From the NCBI GenBank assembly GCA_003415625.1, contig PYIU01000002.1:3534001-3598000 (forward strand): DNA of 64,000 nt, in the 5' to 3' direction. Below, one piece after another: positions 45,806 through 58,209 of the stretch. A program made the position numbers and the translations under genes. The notes under the pieces were generated by a model. The model saw nothing but the letters and a program-made list of their open reading frames with translations, was not told the DNA's origin and did not search any database. This DNA is from Aquanectria penicillioides. Taxonomy: Eukaryota > Ascomycota > Sordariomycetes > Hypocreales > Nectriaceae. Position 1 is the first letter of the stretch. Every line of letters starts with the position of its first letter.

Positions 45806-46781
45806 ATGCCTGGCTTCGACTTCTCCAACTACAACCGTAATGCGGCCCTCCACGCCCGAGGTGTGCCGCTCCCCAAGGCCACCAGCACGGGTACTACCAT
45901 CGTGGGATGCATCTTCGATGGCGGAGTTGTGGTATGTACTTCCTCTCCTCCTCCAGTACCCCCGGATGGTTCTATTCTTGCCGCCATCCTCGCCATTAGC
46001 TACCCAAGAACTGCACCGTCTCATCGACAACATCACCCAAGCAAGCTTAGCTCCTCCCTCGCACAGCATCGCTGACCTACCCCATCAATAGATTGCAGCC
46101 GATACCCGAGCCACTTCAGGCCCCATCGTCGCCGACAAGAACTGCGAGAAGCTTCACTACATCGCCCCCCAGATCTGGTGTGCAGGTGCCGGTACCGCCG
46201 CCGACACCGAGTTTACCACCGCTCTCATCTCATCCCAGCTTGAGCTGCACTCCCTCTCCACCGGCCGCAAACCCCGTGTCGTCACCTGCATGACTCTCCT
46301 CAAGCAGCATCTCTTCCGATACCAGGGTCACATCGGTGCTTACCTCGTCGTCGCTGGTTGCGATCCCACCGGCACCCACCTCTTCACCGTCCACGCCCAT
46401 GGCAGCACCGACAAGCTGCCCTATGTCACCATGGGTAGTGGTAGTTTGGCGGCCATGAGTGTTTTCGAGACCCAGTGGCAGCCCGATCTAACCGAAGCGG
46501 ACGCTGTTAAGCTTTGCAGCGATGCCATCTTGGCTGGTGTCTTCAACGATTTGGGTTCCGGTTCCAACGTGGACGTTGCCGTCATCACCAAGGAAAAGAC
46601 AACGCTGAAGCGAAACTACATCAAGCCCAACGAGAAGACAGCCAAGCTTCAAAGCTACGCCTTCCCCAAGGGTACAACGGCAGTACTGAACGAAAAGGTC
46701 ATCAAGAAGGACGAAATCGGTCGGTACGTCACCGTGGAGGAGGTGTCTGTGGACGAGTCGAAGATGGATGTCGACACCTGA
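45806..46781 (+). CDS. PUP1: 20S proteasome subunit beta-2 (PUP1)
   Basis: Two exons: 45806-45931 and 46092-46781, encoding 271 aa. The 160-nt intron starts GTATGT and ends TAG. A 29-residue propeptide precedes the catalytic Thr30 in GTTIVG, the site of autocleavage. The S1/active-site features of the Ntn-hydrolase fold include DTRAT and a lysine in the ADKNCEK segment (the beta-2 Lys33 equivalent). [12 protein letters not shown] is also typical of beta-2. It gives the trypsin-like activity of the proteasome core. The C-terminal extension (after about residue 230) is the arm that wraps beta-3. It is convergent with the DSF2-like gene. Confidence 0.97.
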
Positions 46782-47480
46782 AGGGGCTGGATCCATTTGG
46801 GTTTTTAGATGAAGAAGAACATGGCTTTGTAATAACAATTAAACAAATTCGGGTACACTAGAAACCGGAAGTCTGAAATTGGTCTTCATTTGATGTCTAA
46901 TGATGGTGATTATAACTGCGCTTCTGCAATGTTTTTCTTTTTACCACAATCATGATCCGCACCCCGCGCAACAAATGAAGGGTCTTGTATATCCCTATAC
47001 ACAATCCTTGACCGCTTCAAGAAGAAAAAAAGATGCCTCTATGTGCAAGAGAAACTGACAAGAGATGAACAAGAATACCGACGTGCTTTCCCCAAACCGA
47101 ACACGTCATATTGGCCCGAAACCCAGAAACAAAAGAAACAAGGAAAACAAAGAAAATGGACAATAAAGGCCATCCCATACCGGGACAAATCAGCGCTATG
47201 ATCCCTCGCAATAAGCTCCCACAAATAGAAGCAACAACTTCCGGTGTTCAATTAAAACCTCCACTGTCTTCAATAACGTCAACTCTGTGGTTACTTGGTG
47301 TCACACATAGAAAGCGTGCGACGGTGAAGATATGACGGGCGCATGGCACCCAGTCCACCCTAAAATGCCAGAATCCTTGAATGTGATGCGATACAGCCGC
47401 CCAAAACTCCGATTAGATGGGTATGTTAAGAGTTCATGATCATTAGTGTAGTTGTGGTGACGTCGATGTTGGCCCTTCAA
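46782..47480. other. Convergent PUP1 / DSF2-like 3' region
   Basis: About 700 nt, longer than most convergent gaps here. Holds both 3' UTRs. Short frames only. Confidence 0.45.
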
Positions 47481-49768
47481 CTATTTCAAGCCGAACATGG
47501 TTCTAGTCCGGGACTTGCTCCTGGCTTTCTTTTTGTCCTTCTTAGATGCATCGCTGTCATCCTCATTATATTTGGCTTTGTGGATCCTATGCAGTCAAAG
47601 CGGTCAGTACAATGAAATCAAGGGCCCTTGTCAAATCAAACTTACCAGCTGTTGCCAACCATGCTCATCCCCTTGGCTTCGGCCATTCGATAAAACTTGG
47701 CGCTCTTCTTCAGGTTCTTCTTGCAGCCGATACCTTGCGCATAGCAAAATCCTGCTTCTGCTAGAGCATCCACATCACCCCAACCTTTGATTCGTTAGAA
47801 CTGGAGCCTCAAGTACAATCAGAACCACTTACTACCGGCGATCTCAAAGCAGCGAAGTGCGAGAGATTTGTCTTGCTCAATTCCCCAGCCATTCATGTGG
47901 CTGACACCAAGTTCATAGATGCTAAGGGCGAATTGCGCTTTTCGAGTCCTCCTCTCAACAACATCCACGTGCTTTCCTTCCTTGACCTGATCTTCATCGT
48001 CTGCAATCTCCACACTTGCATATTCCGCCGCTTTGCGGAGCCATTCCACACCCTCCTTTTGGTTGGCACGCATGCCCCATCCATGGCGACAAGCAAGCGC
48101 GTACAAAAGCATAGCAGTGGGGTCGTTGAGCCTAGCGGCATATCTTAGATGATAGGTAGACTCCTTGAGCGAACCATTCTCATGGCACTCAATTCCCTTA
48201 GCCAAATGTTCTTCGGCAGACATCTCGGAGGCTGTAGGTGCCAATGAACGCGCCGTAGGGGGTGGACGAATGGTACTAGCTGTGTCAGTGGTAGTAGTTG
48301 CCACCGGCGTCCTGCCTCGGCCTCTAGGGATATCTTCAGAAGACCGTCCTGCATCCAAGTTGGGCGATGGGTGCAGGGAAGGGCCCAATGGCGAGTTCTC
48401 AGAGTTGACTTTCCTCAGTTCAGTTGATGGTCTAGGCAAAGGGCTAGTTGGGGTTCGACCGTCATCTGGAGCGGTCCTTGCTGAAGGGCTAGATGGCTGG
48501 GTGGGCGGAGAGGGAGGGATATCTGTGTTAATACGCCGAACGTTGCTAGGTGGGACCATTGGCTGCTCCCATCGATAGGATGCCTGTGCTGCGTGCTCTG
48601 GGGGCTCAGATCGTTGTATTGTTTTTCCGCGAGGCAAGGAAAACTTTGAATAGATGTACGACGGCGCACCCTTTTCCTCTTGTTGCTGATCCATGAAGGC
48701 TTCGCTGTGCATGCTCACAGGGGTATGAACGGTATCATCAGCCAAGATGAAGGAAGGCTGACTATCTGAGGAGGCTTGTCTTGAGGGGGAGTCCATAGCA
48801 GGGGTTCCCGATCTGCTAAGAGGTCGAGAGAAGTTGAAGGATGGTCGTGGTAGAGCAGCAGAGCAATCTGAACCGACAGAAGGAGACCTGCGGAAAGATC
48901 CAATGGCCGGTGAAGTCATTGCGCTAGCAAAAGCAGCACTTCCCGAAGACATCTTCCGGGGTGGCAATGAGTGGAACGAGCCAGACATATTGGCGGAACC
49001 TTCCTCTTCAGTTGGTAAGAGAGGCGAGGACATGATGCTTGACGATCTCCTCGGAAATAGAGCGCGAGGAGGAGCAAGCCCCAATTCGTCAAACGAGTTC
49101 TGCTTGATTTTTCCAGGCGATCCATTAGCCTTTGGTGAGGGGAAGAAAAGAGGGTCTTCTTTTCGAACAGGAGAAGTTTCCGCGCGTTTGTCATTCTCAG
49201 GCTGAGATTGGGTGTCACTTTGCATCGGAGAGGGGGATCGTTCCCTTCGAGCGCCGAAGAAGGAGTCGGCTTCGTCGACTTCAGACAGCTTTCGTCCTCG
49301 AGTTGGATCCCGAGGGGGAATAGCTGGGGGAGGGTTCTCGTCAGGGGTGGGAGGTATTCTGCTCATTCGTGGGTGCATCGATACTGGGCGTTCAGCATCA
49401 TCAGCGAAGGCATCTTCTACCTCAGTCCTTAACCCAAGGCCAGAAGCGCTGCGGCCAGGTGAATCACCACACTCAGAGCCAGAATCTTGGGACATGGAGC
49501 GGAAGTACTCAGAGCGGCCCTGGACGATTAAAGGGCTTTCGACGGTCAAAGGTGGGAGCCGGCTCAACCTATTGCCCTCTTTGGAGGTTTCTTGCAATTG
49601 TCTAGCAAGCAATCGGCTCTGCATGGCAAATGCATCCAACGGTGAAAGCTCCGGGGGCGCCTCGCCGGCGACATGCATACGAGGTGAGCGCAAGGGCTTC
49701 GATATGTTCGAGAGGTTTGAAAACTGTGATTCGGACCTCAGGTCCAGCAGAGTTGGGCGTGAAGCCAT
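47481..49768 (-). CDS. Sel1-repeat protein, DSF2/Nif1-like cell-cycle regulator
   Basis: Three exons on the minus strand: 49768-47833, 47784-47646 and 47586-47481, encoding 726 aa. Donors are GTAAGT and GTAAG; the first two junctions fall inside Ser and Trp codons. The first 500 residues are disordered and rich in Ser, Pro and Arg, with many S/T-P sites. After SAEEHLAKGIECHENG come Sel1-like repeats: AARLNDPTAMLLYALACRHGWG, the next about SIYELGVSHMNGWGIEQD, and the exon 2 repeat AEAGFCYAQGIG. The C-terminus is basic (KKDKKKARSKSRTR). The layout fits yeast Dsf2 and fission yeast Nif1, a mitosis inhibitor that acts on the Nim1 kinase. The exact cellular role in filamentous fungi is not known from the sequence. 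Confidence 0.85.
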
Positions 49769-52700
49769 GATCGGTTGCTCAACGCTATTCAGTGAAGCTT
49801 ATTTCCATTCAGGCAAGTCCGTTTTCGGCGGGATTGAGAAGCAAGATGCGGAGGAGTAATTGCGCAACAGATGGTCGGTAGAGGCCTGTTACTAGAGCGC
49901 GGAGGTCAATCGGAACCGTCGTCTGTCGTTGGACCTAGATATGTATTGTCCTAGCGGAGTGTTGTCCAAGGCGAACTAGATACACAATAGGACGCGAGGG
50001 CTATCCGTTAAGGCAAAGTTCGGTAACAAAAAGGGTAAAGGGGGACGGCGAGCGCATCAAAAAGCGAGTGTCAAGCCAGGTCCAGGAGAGAAGTTGAGGG
50101 TGGAGAGAGGGAAAGACAATCCAGGCCCGTCGCGATCGGCGATCGGGGAAGAATGATGATACGCTGGCTGTGCTATGCAGGCGCAGGTCGAGTGGGCGCG
50201 ACGGAGAGAAGTGGAAGCGAGCGACGTCTGGCGTGGAGAGCAGTCCAATGTTGTCGATGAGACTGGGGATTGGGTCTCGTGGGGTGACGGAGTGACGCTG
50301 GTGATGAGGCGCAAACGACAGGCGGCGAGCGACAATAGAGATGACGGTCGGTAGATAGAGTCGAAGTGAGGGCGGACAAGAAAGAAGCGAAAATAAGAAA
50401 AATCAAAGGAAAAGAGCGTTTGGGAGAGTATCAAGGTACGTATGTCGCGAGAAAGGACGAGAGGACGGAAGATGGAGAAGATGGAGGATGTAGGGTCAAG
50501 GTTTAAGGTAAGGTACGGCAAGGTACCTAGGTACCTATTGTGGTGCAGTCGGCGAGATGCGGTACCTTTGGAGATGGGGACGGGGCCTTGTTTGGAGGTT
50601 CCGCCCCAGCGCAAACCAAACAAGGGAATTAATTACCCTTCGGCTGGTGTACGGGACAGTGCAGAACAATGATGGATTCGATGTGGAAAGAGTGGAGAGT
50701 CTAGGAGGGGGGGGAGGGGGGAATGGCCGGGATGACTTGGGTTGGGTTTGGGCTGTACCACAGTGGGTGGTACGCCTAAGTCTATCCAGTAAGTGGAAAG
50801 CAACACAGGGCAGAAAAAGCGAGGTACAGCGGCCCTGGAATAGAAGTCAGAAACCCGGAGGTGAGTGGGTGTATGAGGTGCGCCACAGATGGACCGTGGA
50901 TGGGTCAGAGATGGGTCACCGTTGGGTCGCAGATGGTGGCCCACGGATGTGCTTGGGCGTCGCGCACCGCAGTGTAACCTCCCAGGAGTTCCAGCGTCCG
51001 AGTAGCGTCGGTCCAGGACTCCAGGGGTGTTATTGCTTTATTACCACCTCCTTATGCTGGGCCGGGTTTCTGGTCTGGCCCTGTGTCCGTGGAGATGGAC
51101 GGCCGGGGAGTCAGGGAGCCCAGGCTATTGTTGTTGTTGTTGTTGTTGTCTCTGTCTCTCCCACATGCCTGCTCCACTATTACATGTGTGTCTGTGCTGT
51201 GCTGTGCTATGCTGATGTGCAGCGCTGCAATGCGGCCGCCCTCATAAACGGCCAGCAAACTGGAGCCAAAGTATGTATGTCCACGCTTCGTGGTGCGCTC
51301 TTTGGTTGCCAAGCCATGTCCTATTCCGATGGCCAAGTTGTCCACGACACTGACTAGGCTATTTTCAGTCACCTATCCGCGTAAGGAAATGGCGGTAGGC
51401 AACGGCAATGGAGCAGAGACTCAGCGCACGGCGGCGCAGTGCATCGCTGCAGCGCTGGCTGAGAAGGATACGAGAGAAGGAGGACTAATAGAGGTGCCTA
51501 CCCCCTTCGCAGCAGGTATTCGTCGTCTCCCGTGACCAAGGAGACACCAGCCAGTCTCTAGGCCCCCCCAGAATCTGACGATGGAGTCCAGCATCTCCCC
51601 AAGCAAGGTAAATGACCTAAGCTTGGTACGGTAGGCAGTTCCGTTTAGTGGAGACCGAGCTAAGGTGAGGGTAAAAAGCGGGAGGCATGACCATCCAGCA
51701 GGCCTCAGTCAGTCACTGTTCGTAGACGAAGCAATAATTAATTAGTCCAGACACAGGCGTTGCGCACCTCCAAGGTTGGTAAGGAAGGTGCCCTGGCTTA
51801 GAACATCCTCCTAACCGAATATGGGGGTTGCCAGAGGTGCATGGCAGGCACACCTTCTGTTATGGTACAGACGGCGTTGCACGCTGTGCACAAAAGGGGC
51901 GGACAGGGGCGGAAGGGTCGTCAACCGCTACTATGTATGCCTCTGTGCGTGACACAAGTGACACAAAACAAAAGCGACGATTGGGAAGGGGGCAGAAGCC
52001 AGGGTCTTGCATTGTTTAGGACCTAAGATTGAGCCAGTCTCTCCGGTAGGCACTTGCCCAAGTCAGAGTACCCAGGCCCTTAGGGAGTCAATCTAGAGCC
52101 TCCATCTCCCCGTCTCCATCCTCATACTGTTTGCATTGCGTGTCTTGGATTGCCATCTGGGTATCCACGCATTACGAAGTGCACCAACTCCTTTCTCCAA
52201 GTCTCTCCACCAAAGGCCGAAAAGCCCAAGCCCCTCTGCAAAGAAAGACCGACCCAGGCCAACCCAGGGTAGCCAGGGGCCTAGTGGCTCCTCAAAGCCC
52301 TTGTTTTTGACCCCACCAGCACCCAGTGTCCAAGCCGTTTCTAGGCCGGCGAACGCCAGGGTATTATGCAGCAGCCACTGGTCTGGGGTGCATTGGCCAG
52401 GTGGTGGCTGCTCATTTCTCGACGGTCATTGTCCCGCTCTCCAAGAGGGCGTCATCACTGCGTAGACAGCTCGTCAAGCCTGCCAGGTGGCCAAGCCTCG
52501 GCTGTCCCCCTCCCGCGCTTCAAGATGAGATGGGGGCGGGTGGTTGCGACCGATGGCATTGACAGCCCAGCCAGGAAACGACTCCGGTCAGCCTCAGTCG
52601 ACATGGACCCTACAGACTCTAAGTATACGTACCCGCCTCGTAAGGATCGTCTTCTCACTAATTAGGTCCGTTCCCAGGCTTGTAAGTAGTCTACAACCGA

Positions 52701-54678
52701 ACGAGCCTCTCAGAGTCAACCATCCTAACATCGCCTCCTCATTGCCTCCTCCCCATGCTTCTCCTTTCCTAGCCTTCTTCGCCTTCTGCCAACATTTCAG
52801 CTCTCTGCGGCCTCTGGCCTTCTACAACCCCTTCTCCGCCTGATAATGCTAGAAAACCTGTCTAGTCTGGTTGAGTTGGCGAGTGGCGACCCATTTACGA
52901 GCCCTAACATGCATGCATGCCAGACGAAAAAAAGTGGTCATGTCAAAGTCGCCCCTGGCCACCACACACCTTGCCGGTGCCCGGTGCGTCAGTCTAAGAG
53001 ATAGTACGTAGCCCCCAAGTTGCGCAGCTCCCCCCAGTGGGTTTTTTATAGCAACCTGGCAGGCACTACTTGATTAGCACCAGTCCAGAAGCCAACCCCA
53101 AGCCCAAAGGTAACCCGCACGCGTGTCCGTTGATGAGGGGAGGATGGTAGGATCATCTCTGTGCTAATCACCAGCGGCTTCTATTCTTAATCATCCCCCC
53201 CCCACCCCTGGCTCAATCTGCCAATCTACGTATGAAATAGTGTCCACCCACGCAATACGTCGTCCTTCTATGCATGTAGACAGTGAGCCAAGCCACATTG
53301 TGCGACCTCTGCGATGACAGAGTGGTTCCAGCAGAATCGAGATGGCGACATCTTTGCACCACCATGTGAGGTGTCGAGGATTTACAAGTGATACGACCAG
53401 ATGTCCTTTGGTACACTGATGCCAGGAGACGTCATCTACGGGGCATCGCCTTCCCGGATGCAACACTGCGCCCCTGTCGTCTCCTTGAGCTCTCCTTGAA
53501 CTGGAGACACGGTTGGAAAGCGCGGATTCTCTTCCTTGCCCATTGGTTGTATTTGGCATCTTCGCAGTGTCAAAAGAATGTCCTAGGTTCCCATGCACCA
53601 GGCTCCGTCCGAGATGCAAGAACTCGAGACGGCTCGGCTACCACTTTGTCCAGAGAACGTTTCTAATGTTCATCCCATCTCCCTATCCACCAATCATTAA
53701 ATATGGCTCGACCACCGATGCCTGTCGCTACCAAGCGCCCAAGCAAGCAGCTTGGTCATTACAGCCACCTTCGCCGGCACCCACAATGCTCAGGTTTCAA
53801 CTGGTTCAAATGTTTCAGGTTCCCTCGCACCTCATGCCAACTTGTCATCTCTCCATCATTTCTTGCTCCGAGTAGCACCCGCCAATGAGACATCTCCCGT
53901 CACAACTCCCAAACCGAATCCCCTAATGTCAGGTCGCCGTATCCCCTGAGTGGTGCTCGTCCTGTCACTCGCCATCGCAGTTCCTCAAGGAACTGTCCTC
54001 GATTGGTCCCGAACAGAAATTAGCCTGCACAACGCTATTAAAGATTGATCTCGATGTTCATCTCCCCGTCCAGGATCTACCAGGATCGCGCCGTCTGCTC
54101 CTGGCCAACCATGAGCCCCTCTCCCAAACTGAAGGAAGAGGCCATGTCGCACTGGCTGGAGTCCCCTCTGCAGCAATTCCGCCAAGCACACGCAATGGAT
54201 CATTGAGAAACCGCCGCGTCTCCCTGGTATCCAGGCCCATGCGGCTACAGTGCTTGTAGCTGGAAGATCTCAATTCCACCCCGCTGCCCCATCTCAATTG
54301 ACCCCGCTAGTCAAGCCCATCCTGTTCGACTCGACATATTTTGGCTTCTCATATCCATGTGAAATTAACTTGGCATCAGACCGGATCGTCCACTACAGCC
54401 AAGTCCGGTCTATCAAGCCTGCACGACATTTTAGGGGCAAATCTCTGCAGGAGGCACGCGACCTTAGAAATTCTACTCTGTTTACGAAAGCCCTTGTCTT
54501 GACAACGAAAAAAAATCCCAGCTATTCCAAAACGCCTAGCCTATGCATGTAGCAGCGGACTGTACAAATAGTTACACGTGCCCTGTCTGATTTGCTCTTC
54601 CCACTCCTGTCCAAAAAAAAAAAAAAAAAAAAAACCAATGATAATAATCTCTCTTCTTTGTTGCTTTTATTTCTTTGC
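49769..54678. other. 4.9-kb gene desert
   Basis: No recognised gene. The part to about 50.65 kb is CT-rich on the minus strand, consistent with the leader of the DSF2-like gene. Beyond it lie a (TTG)7 microsatellite at 51128-51148, a GCATGCATGC stretch near 52911 and a poly(A) run of 22 at 54613-54634. The longest frame (50557-51357, plus) is glycine/valine-biased from low-complexity DNA and not accepted. Confidence 0.5.
51128..51148 (+). repeat. (TTG)7 microsatellite
   Basis: Seven perfect TTG units, outside any gene. Confidence 0.9.
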
Positions 54679-56172
54679 TTACATGTCTTTGGAACGCAGC
54701 TTCTTGAGACGAGCGGCACCCTCGAACAAGCCTCGGTCAATGGCAGCGGCCACAGTGAGGGTTCCGCCAACAATGGCGCAGAGGCCAGCCAAGAAACCGC
54801 TGAAAGTCTTAGCTCTGTCCTCACGGTTGATGACCTTCATGGGCGAGATATCCTGATTTCGCGTTAGCAACGTGTTTCTTGTGAGAATGATCATTTTAGG
54901 CCACGACTTACATATGAGAAGAATACGCCGGGGATACCGCCACGGGAATGGAGACGTTCAGCATGGCCCTCTGCAGCGTCGTTGCCTCCAGAAAGACTTC
55001 TCTTGTGGCTTGTGACAGAGTACTGGTGAGTCTCAACACTGCCATCCTCCGAGTAGCCAAAGGCTCCCAGACCAGTGCTGTCATCCTGCAACAGGCCGGC
55101 AAATTTGATGCCCTTGTTGCTCCAGCCAAGAGGCAGGTACGAGGTAGGCACAATCTTGACAAAGTACATGAAGTTGAAGTTGGGGTCGTTGGTCTCCTGC
55201 TGAGTGCCATCAAGGGGGTTCTGGTGGTGGTTAGTCCAGGGCGTAGCGGCCTTGGAACCCAGCCTGCGAGTAATTTCGTCGGGGAGCTGAGGTCCGAAGC
55301 GCAACGAGTGGATGACGTGGGTGAAATCGTGGGATTTGCCTTCGGGGACATCCCAGTAGTTCTTCAAGTCGTGGATGTGCATGTTGCCGTTGCTAAAGCT
55401 TCGACCAGGGGCCAAATGGAAGTTACCCACAACCTTGTTCACACGCAGGCCACCCTCGATACGGCATCCCTCCTCGCGCTGGGCATCGAGCTTCTGGGCA
55501 TAGTGTTCCCGTTCGCACTGCTCGACGTTCTCGCCGCGACCGAAGGCCCATGAGGCCAAGGCATATGCTTCTCGGACCTCGTCGCAAGTGTTACAGCAAC
55601 CGGCCTTCTTGGCGTTAGGGGGCGAAGTAGCACCGTAGCAGTCACCACAGTAATCGGGGGCAAGGTGGTCAGCGGAATCGTCGTGGAGGTTGAGGGAGTT
55701 GGTATCGATGATGCCGCCGCCGCGGGCCTGGGACTCGAGGCGGACCTTGTTGACTCCGTGCATGACGCCGTGCTGCTGCTCGCCCGAGACATCCATGACG
55801 TCCAGGGTCAGAAGCTCACAAGGCATCTTAGGGAAGGTAATGTTCAAGTGGATTTCCATTCGCTCTCCTACACACAGGTGGTTTGTTAGCCATCTCTCAT
55901 CACGAGGTACAGGGTGCACCATGGCGGGCCGGCGCCGGTGCAAGACGGGGAGGTGCAGGTATGGGCGCGTGTAATGTACCTCGTCCCTTGTCGACAATGA
56001 GCTCTGGGTGGATGACGACACGGCGGTAGTCTGCCCATTCTCCCCAGGCAAGGAAAATGACCACGAGGAGCGAAGCGATAGTGACAATGCCGCCACTGGT
56101 GGTTCGGATGCGGGCCTCGTCGACCGTCTTGGTGAAGGCATCAAGCCTTGTAAATCTAGACTTTGCCGGCAT
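54679..56172 (-). CDS. ERV46: COPII vesicle cargo receptor ERV46 (ERGIC3)
   Basis: Three exons on the minus strand: 56172-55980, 55867-54912 and 54852-54679, encoding 440 aa. Introns of 112 and 59 nt have GTACAT and GTAAGT donors. The N-terminal cytosolic part includes FTRLDAFTKTVDEARIRT, followed by TM1 (IVTIASLLVVIFLAWGEW). The large luminal domain begins with HPELIVDKGRGERMEIHLNITFP and has a cysteine cluster (CGDCYG, CCNTC) that may bind metal or form disulfides. The second TM is near the C-terminus (TFSGFLAGLCAIVGGTLTV), followed by a basic tail. Junctions restore SYDISPMKVINRE. With Erv41 it cycles between ER and Golgi and retrieves ER proteins (family knowledge). A G19 run is 35 nt before the ATG. 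Confidence 0.96.
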
Positions 56173-57114
56173 GGTGAAGGGTGATGCGGTGCAATGAGGC
56201 AATCAAGGGGGGGGGGGGGGGGGGGAAAGGTAGGTCGAGCAAGAAGCTGGCTTTTAGTCAAAGAAGCTCAGGGTCAGATGCGACACACACGCGCGTCCCG
56301 TGTATGTCGCCGGAAATAGATGGCGAAAAAAGGGGACGACGTCAGGACGGAGCGGAAGTCAACCCGGGAAAGGAACGAGGAAGGGAACTTCAATTGTAGT
56401 GAGTATCGATCACCACCAGTATGAGACAAAAGACAAAAGCGGCACACCTCGCAGCAACGAAGAAGGTGAGGTGTGGATTTGCGAGAGGCTACGCAATTGT
56501 AAGTGCAGTAGAGGCCACCTTTGCTCCGTAGGCACTTCCACGTTTCCAATTGCGACGAGCGGCTGCGGCTGCGGCTGATGCTACAGCTCCCTCAGCCCGC
56601 CCAGAGCCCGCCCAGAGCTTAGCTTAATTATGCCCTTTGCCCTTTTGTGCTCGCCTCGCGCGACCAGGGACCCCGTCCAGACCCATCCAGACCCGTCCAA
56701 ACCCGTCCAATTGTTGCGCCTGGCACGCTGCAATAGCCTGGAACCGGCGTCCGGAAAATCACCGGCCCTTGTATCCGTCGCCAAAGTTGTGAAGGTGTGG
56801 GCCGTAGTCTAGGCATTGGCGGGAGCTCCTCCACTGCATGGCTGAGAAAATCGTTCTTGCTTCGAGCCCGCAACCACGTTCAAATCAAACGGCATCTTCA
56901 GTCAGCGTCAACGTCGACTTCAACCCCAACACCCCTCGACGACCCTTGGTTGCTGCCAGCCATCAGCATCACTCCCCCTTCCGATCCCCCGCTCCTTTCC
57001 CTTGCTGCATCGCCGACCTCGCGCCGAAACCATCCCGCCCAAAAATCGTTACAGCTTCGCCAAACCAACCATCCACCCACCCAACCAACCATCAGCCCTG
57101 CCTTCAGCTTCAAC
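56173..57114. promoter_or_regulatory. Divergent ERV46 / CstF-64 promoter region
   Basis: 942 nt between opposite start codons, with a G19 run at 56207-56225 close to ERV46. CT- and CA-rich leader precedes 57115. No gene is seen. Confidence 0.5.
56207..56225. repeat. G19 homopolymer near the ERV46 start
   Basis: Nineteen G on the plus strand, which would be a C19 run in the ERV46 5' leader, 35 nt before the ATG if transcribed. Confidence 0.85.
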
Positions 57115-58209
57115 ATGTCGACTAGGCCGCCTTCCCGTGTTGTCTTTGTGGGCAACATCCCATACGGTACGTGGCCTTCTTTCATCCTTTGGCCCATGCG
57201 CATTGTCCGCATCATCTAACATGTCTTTCGCAGGCCTCTCTGAGGAGCAAATCACCGACATCTTCAGCAGCGCAGGAAAGGTCGAACGCTTCCGCCTTGT
57301 CTACGATTCGGAGACCGGCCGCCCCAAGGGCTTTGGCTTTGCCGATTACCCCGACACCGGTATGAATTCCTTAGGTCCAATCCAAGACTTCGGGAAAATT
57401 AACCTGCCAGTATAGACTCTGCGTCCTCGGCCGTCCGCAATCTGAACGACTATGAGATCATGGGTCGCAAGCTCCGTGTCGACTTTTCTAACGACCAGAA
57501 GAGCTCTGACGACGATAACCAGGTAGCTTGTCCATTGCCTTGCCTATAACCATGCAGTTTTTTAATCGTTGCTTTTTAGGCATCATCCGGCCACAACGCT
57601 CATGGTTCAAACGGCGCTGCCGCAAACTACAACCCTCAGTCAAGCTCTCTCCCTCCTCTACCTGCTGGAAAGGAGCTCCCTCCAGGTGTCACCTGCACCG
57701 ATGCTATCTCGCGAACCCTCGAGACCCTCCCTCCCCCTCAGCTACTCGATATCCTTGTCCAGATGAAGACGCTGGCTACCTCAGAGCCTCAGCGCGCCAC
57801 CGAACTTCTCCAGCAGGCACCTCAGCTAGCCTACGCCGTTTTCCAAGCGCTCCTTCTCATGGGTCTTGTCTCTCCCGAAGCTATCCAGTCCGTCGTCGAG
57901 CCAGGCGCTCCTCCGCCGGCTCAAGCTCCCCCCGTCGTCGGCTATCCGTCCGCGCCAATGCCCGGATACCCTGGTGCGAGTAACACGCCTCCTGTTGCTA
58001 GTATGCCATACCAGGCCCCGCCGCAGGCATATGGTGCTCCTGCTCCTGTCCCTGCTCCTGCCCCCGCCCCGGCTCCGGCTGGTCAGGATCCCGATGCTCT
58101 CATGAGAGCGGTTATGGAACTTCCTCAGGCTCAGATCGACATGCTTCCTGAGGCGGAGCGGCAACAGATCATGGCTCTTCGGGCCCAGTTTTCTGGTCAG
58201 CGTCGATGA
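57115..58209 (+). CDS. Cleavage stimulation factor CstF-64 / Rna15-like
   Basis: Four exons: 57115-57166, 57234-57359, 57416-57522 and 57580-58209, encoding 304 aa. Residues about 8-85 form an RRM with RNP2 (VFVGNIPY) and RNP1 (KGFGFADY), which reads the GU-rich downstream element of pre-mRNA. Introns 1, 2 and 3 cut inside the RRM or just after it. The hinge (DAISRTLETLPPPQLLDILVQMK) binds the Rna14/CstF-77 partner. A Pro/Ala-rich linker (residues about 190-260) is low complexity and the C-terminal helix bundle is ALMRAVMELPQAQIDMLPEAERQQI. The protein acts in nuclear 3' end formation. It matches CSTF2 in size class but lacks long MEARA repeats. Confidence 0.94.

Noticed and set aside
50557..51357. 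266-codon frame in the desert
   Set aside because: Includes a (GTT)n-derived poly-Val stretch and a poly-Gly run; no domain or splice support.
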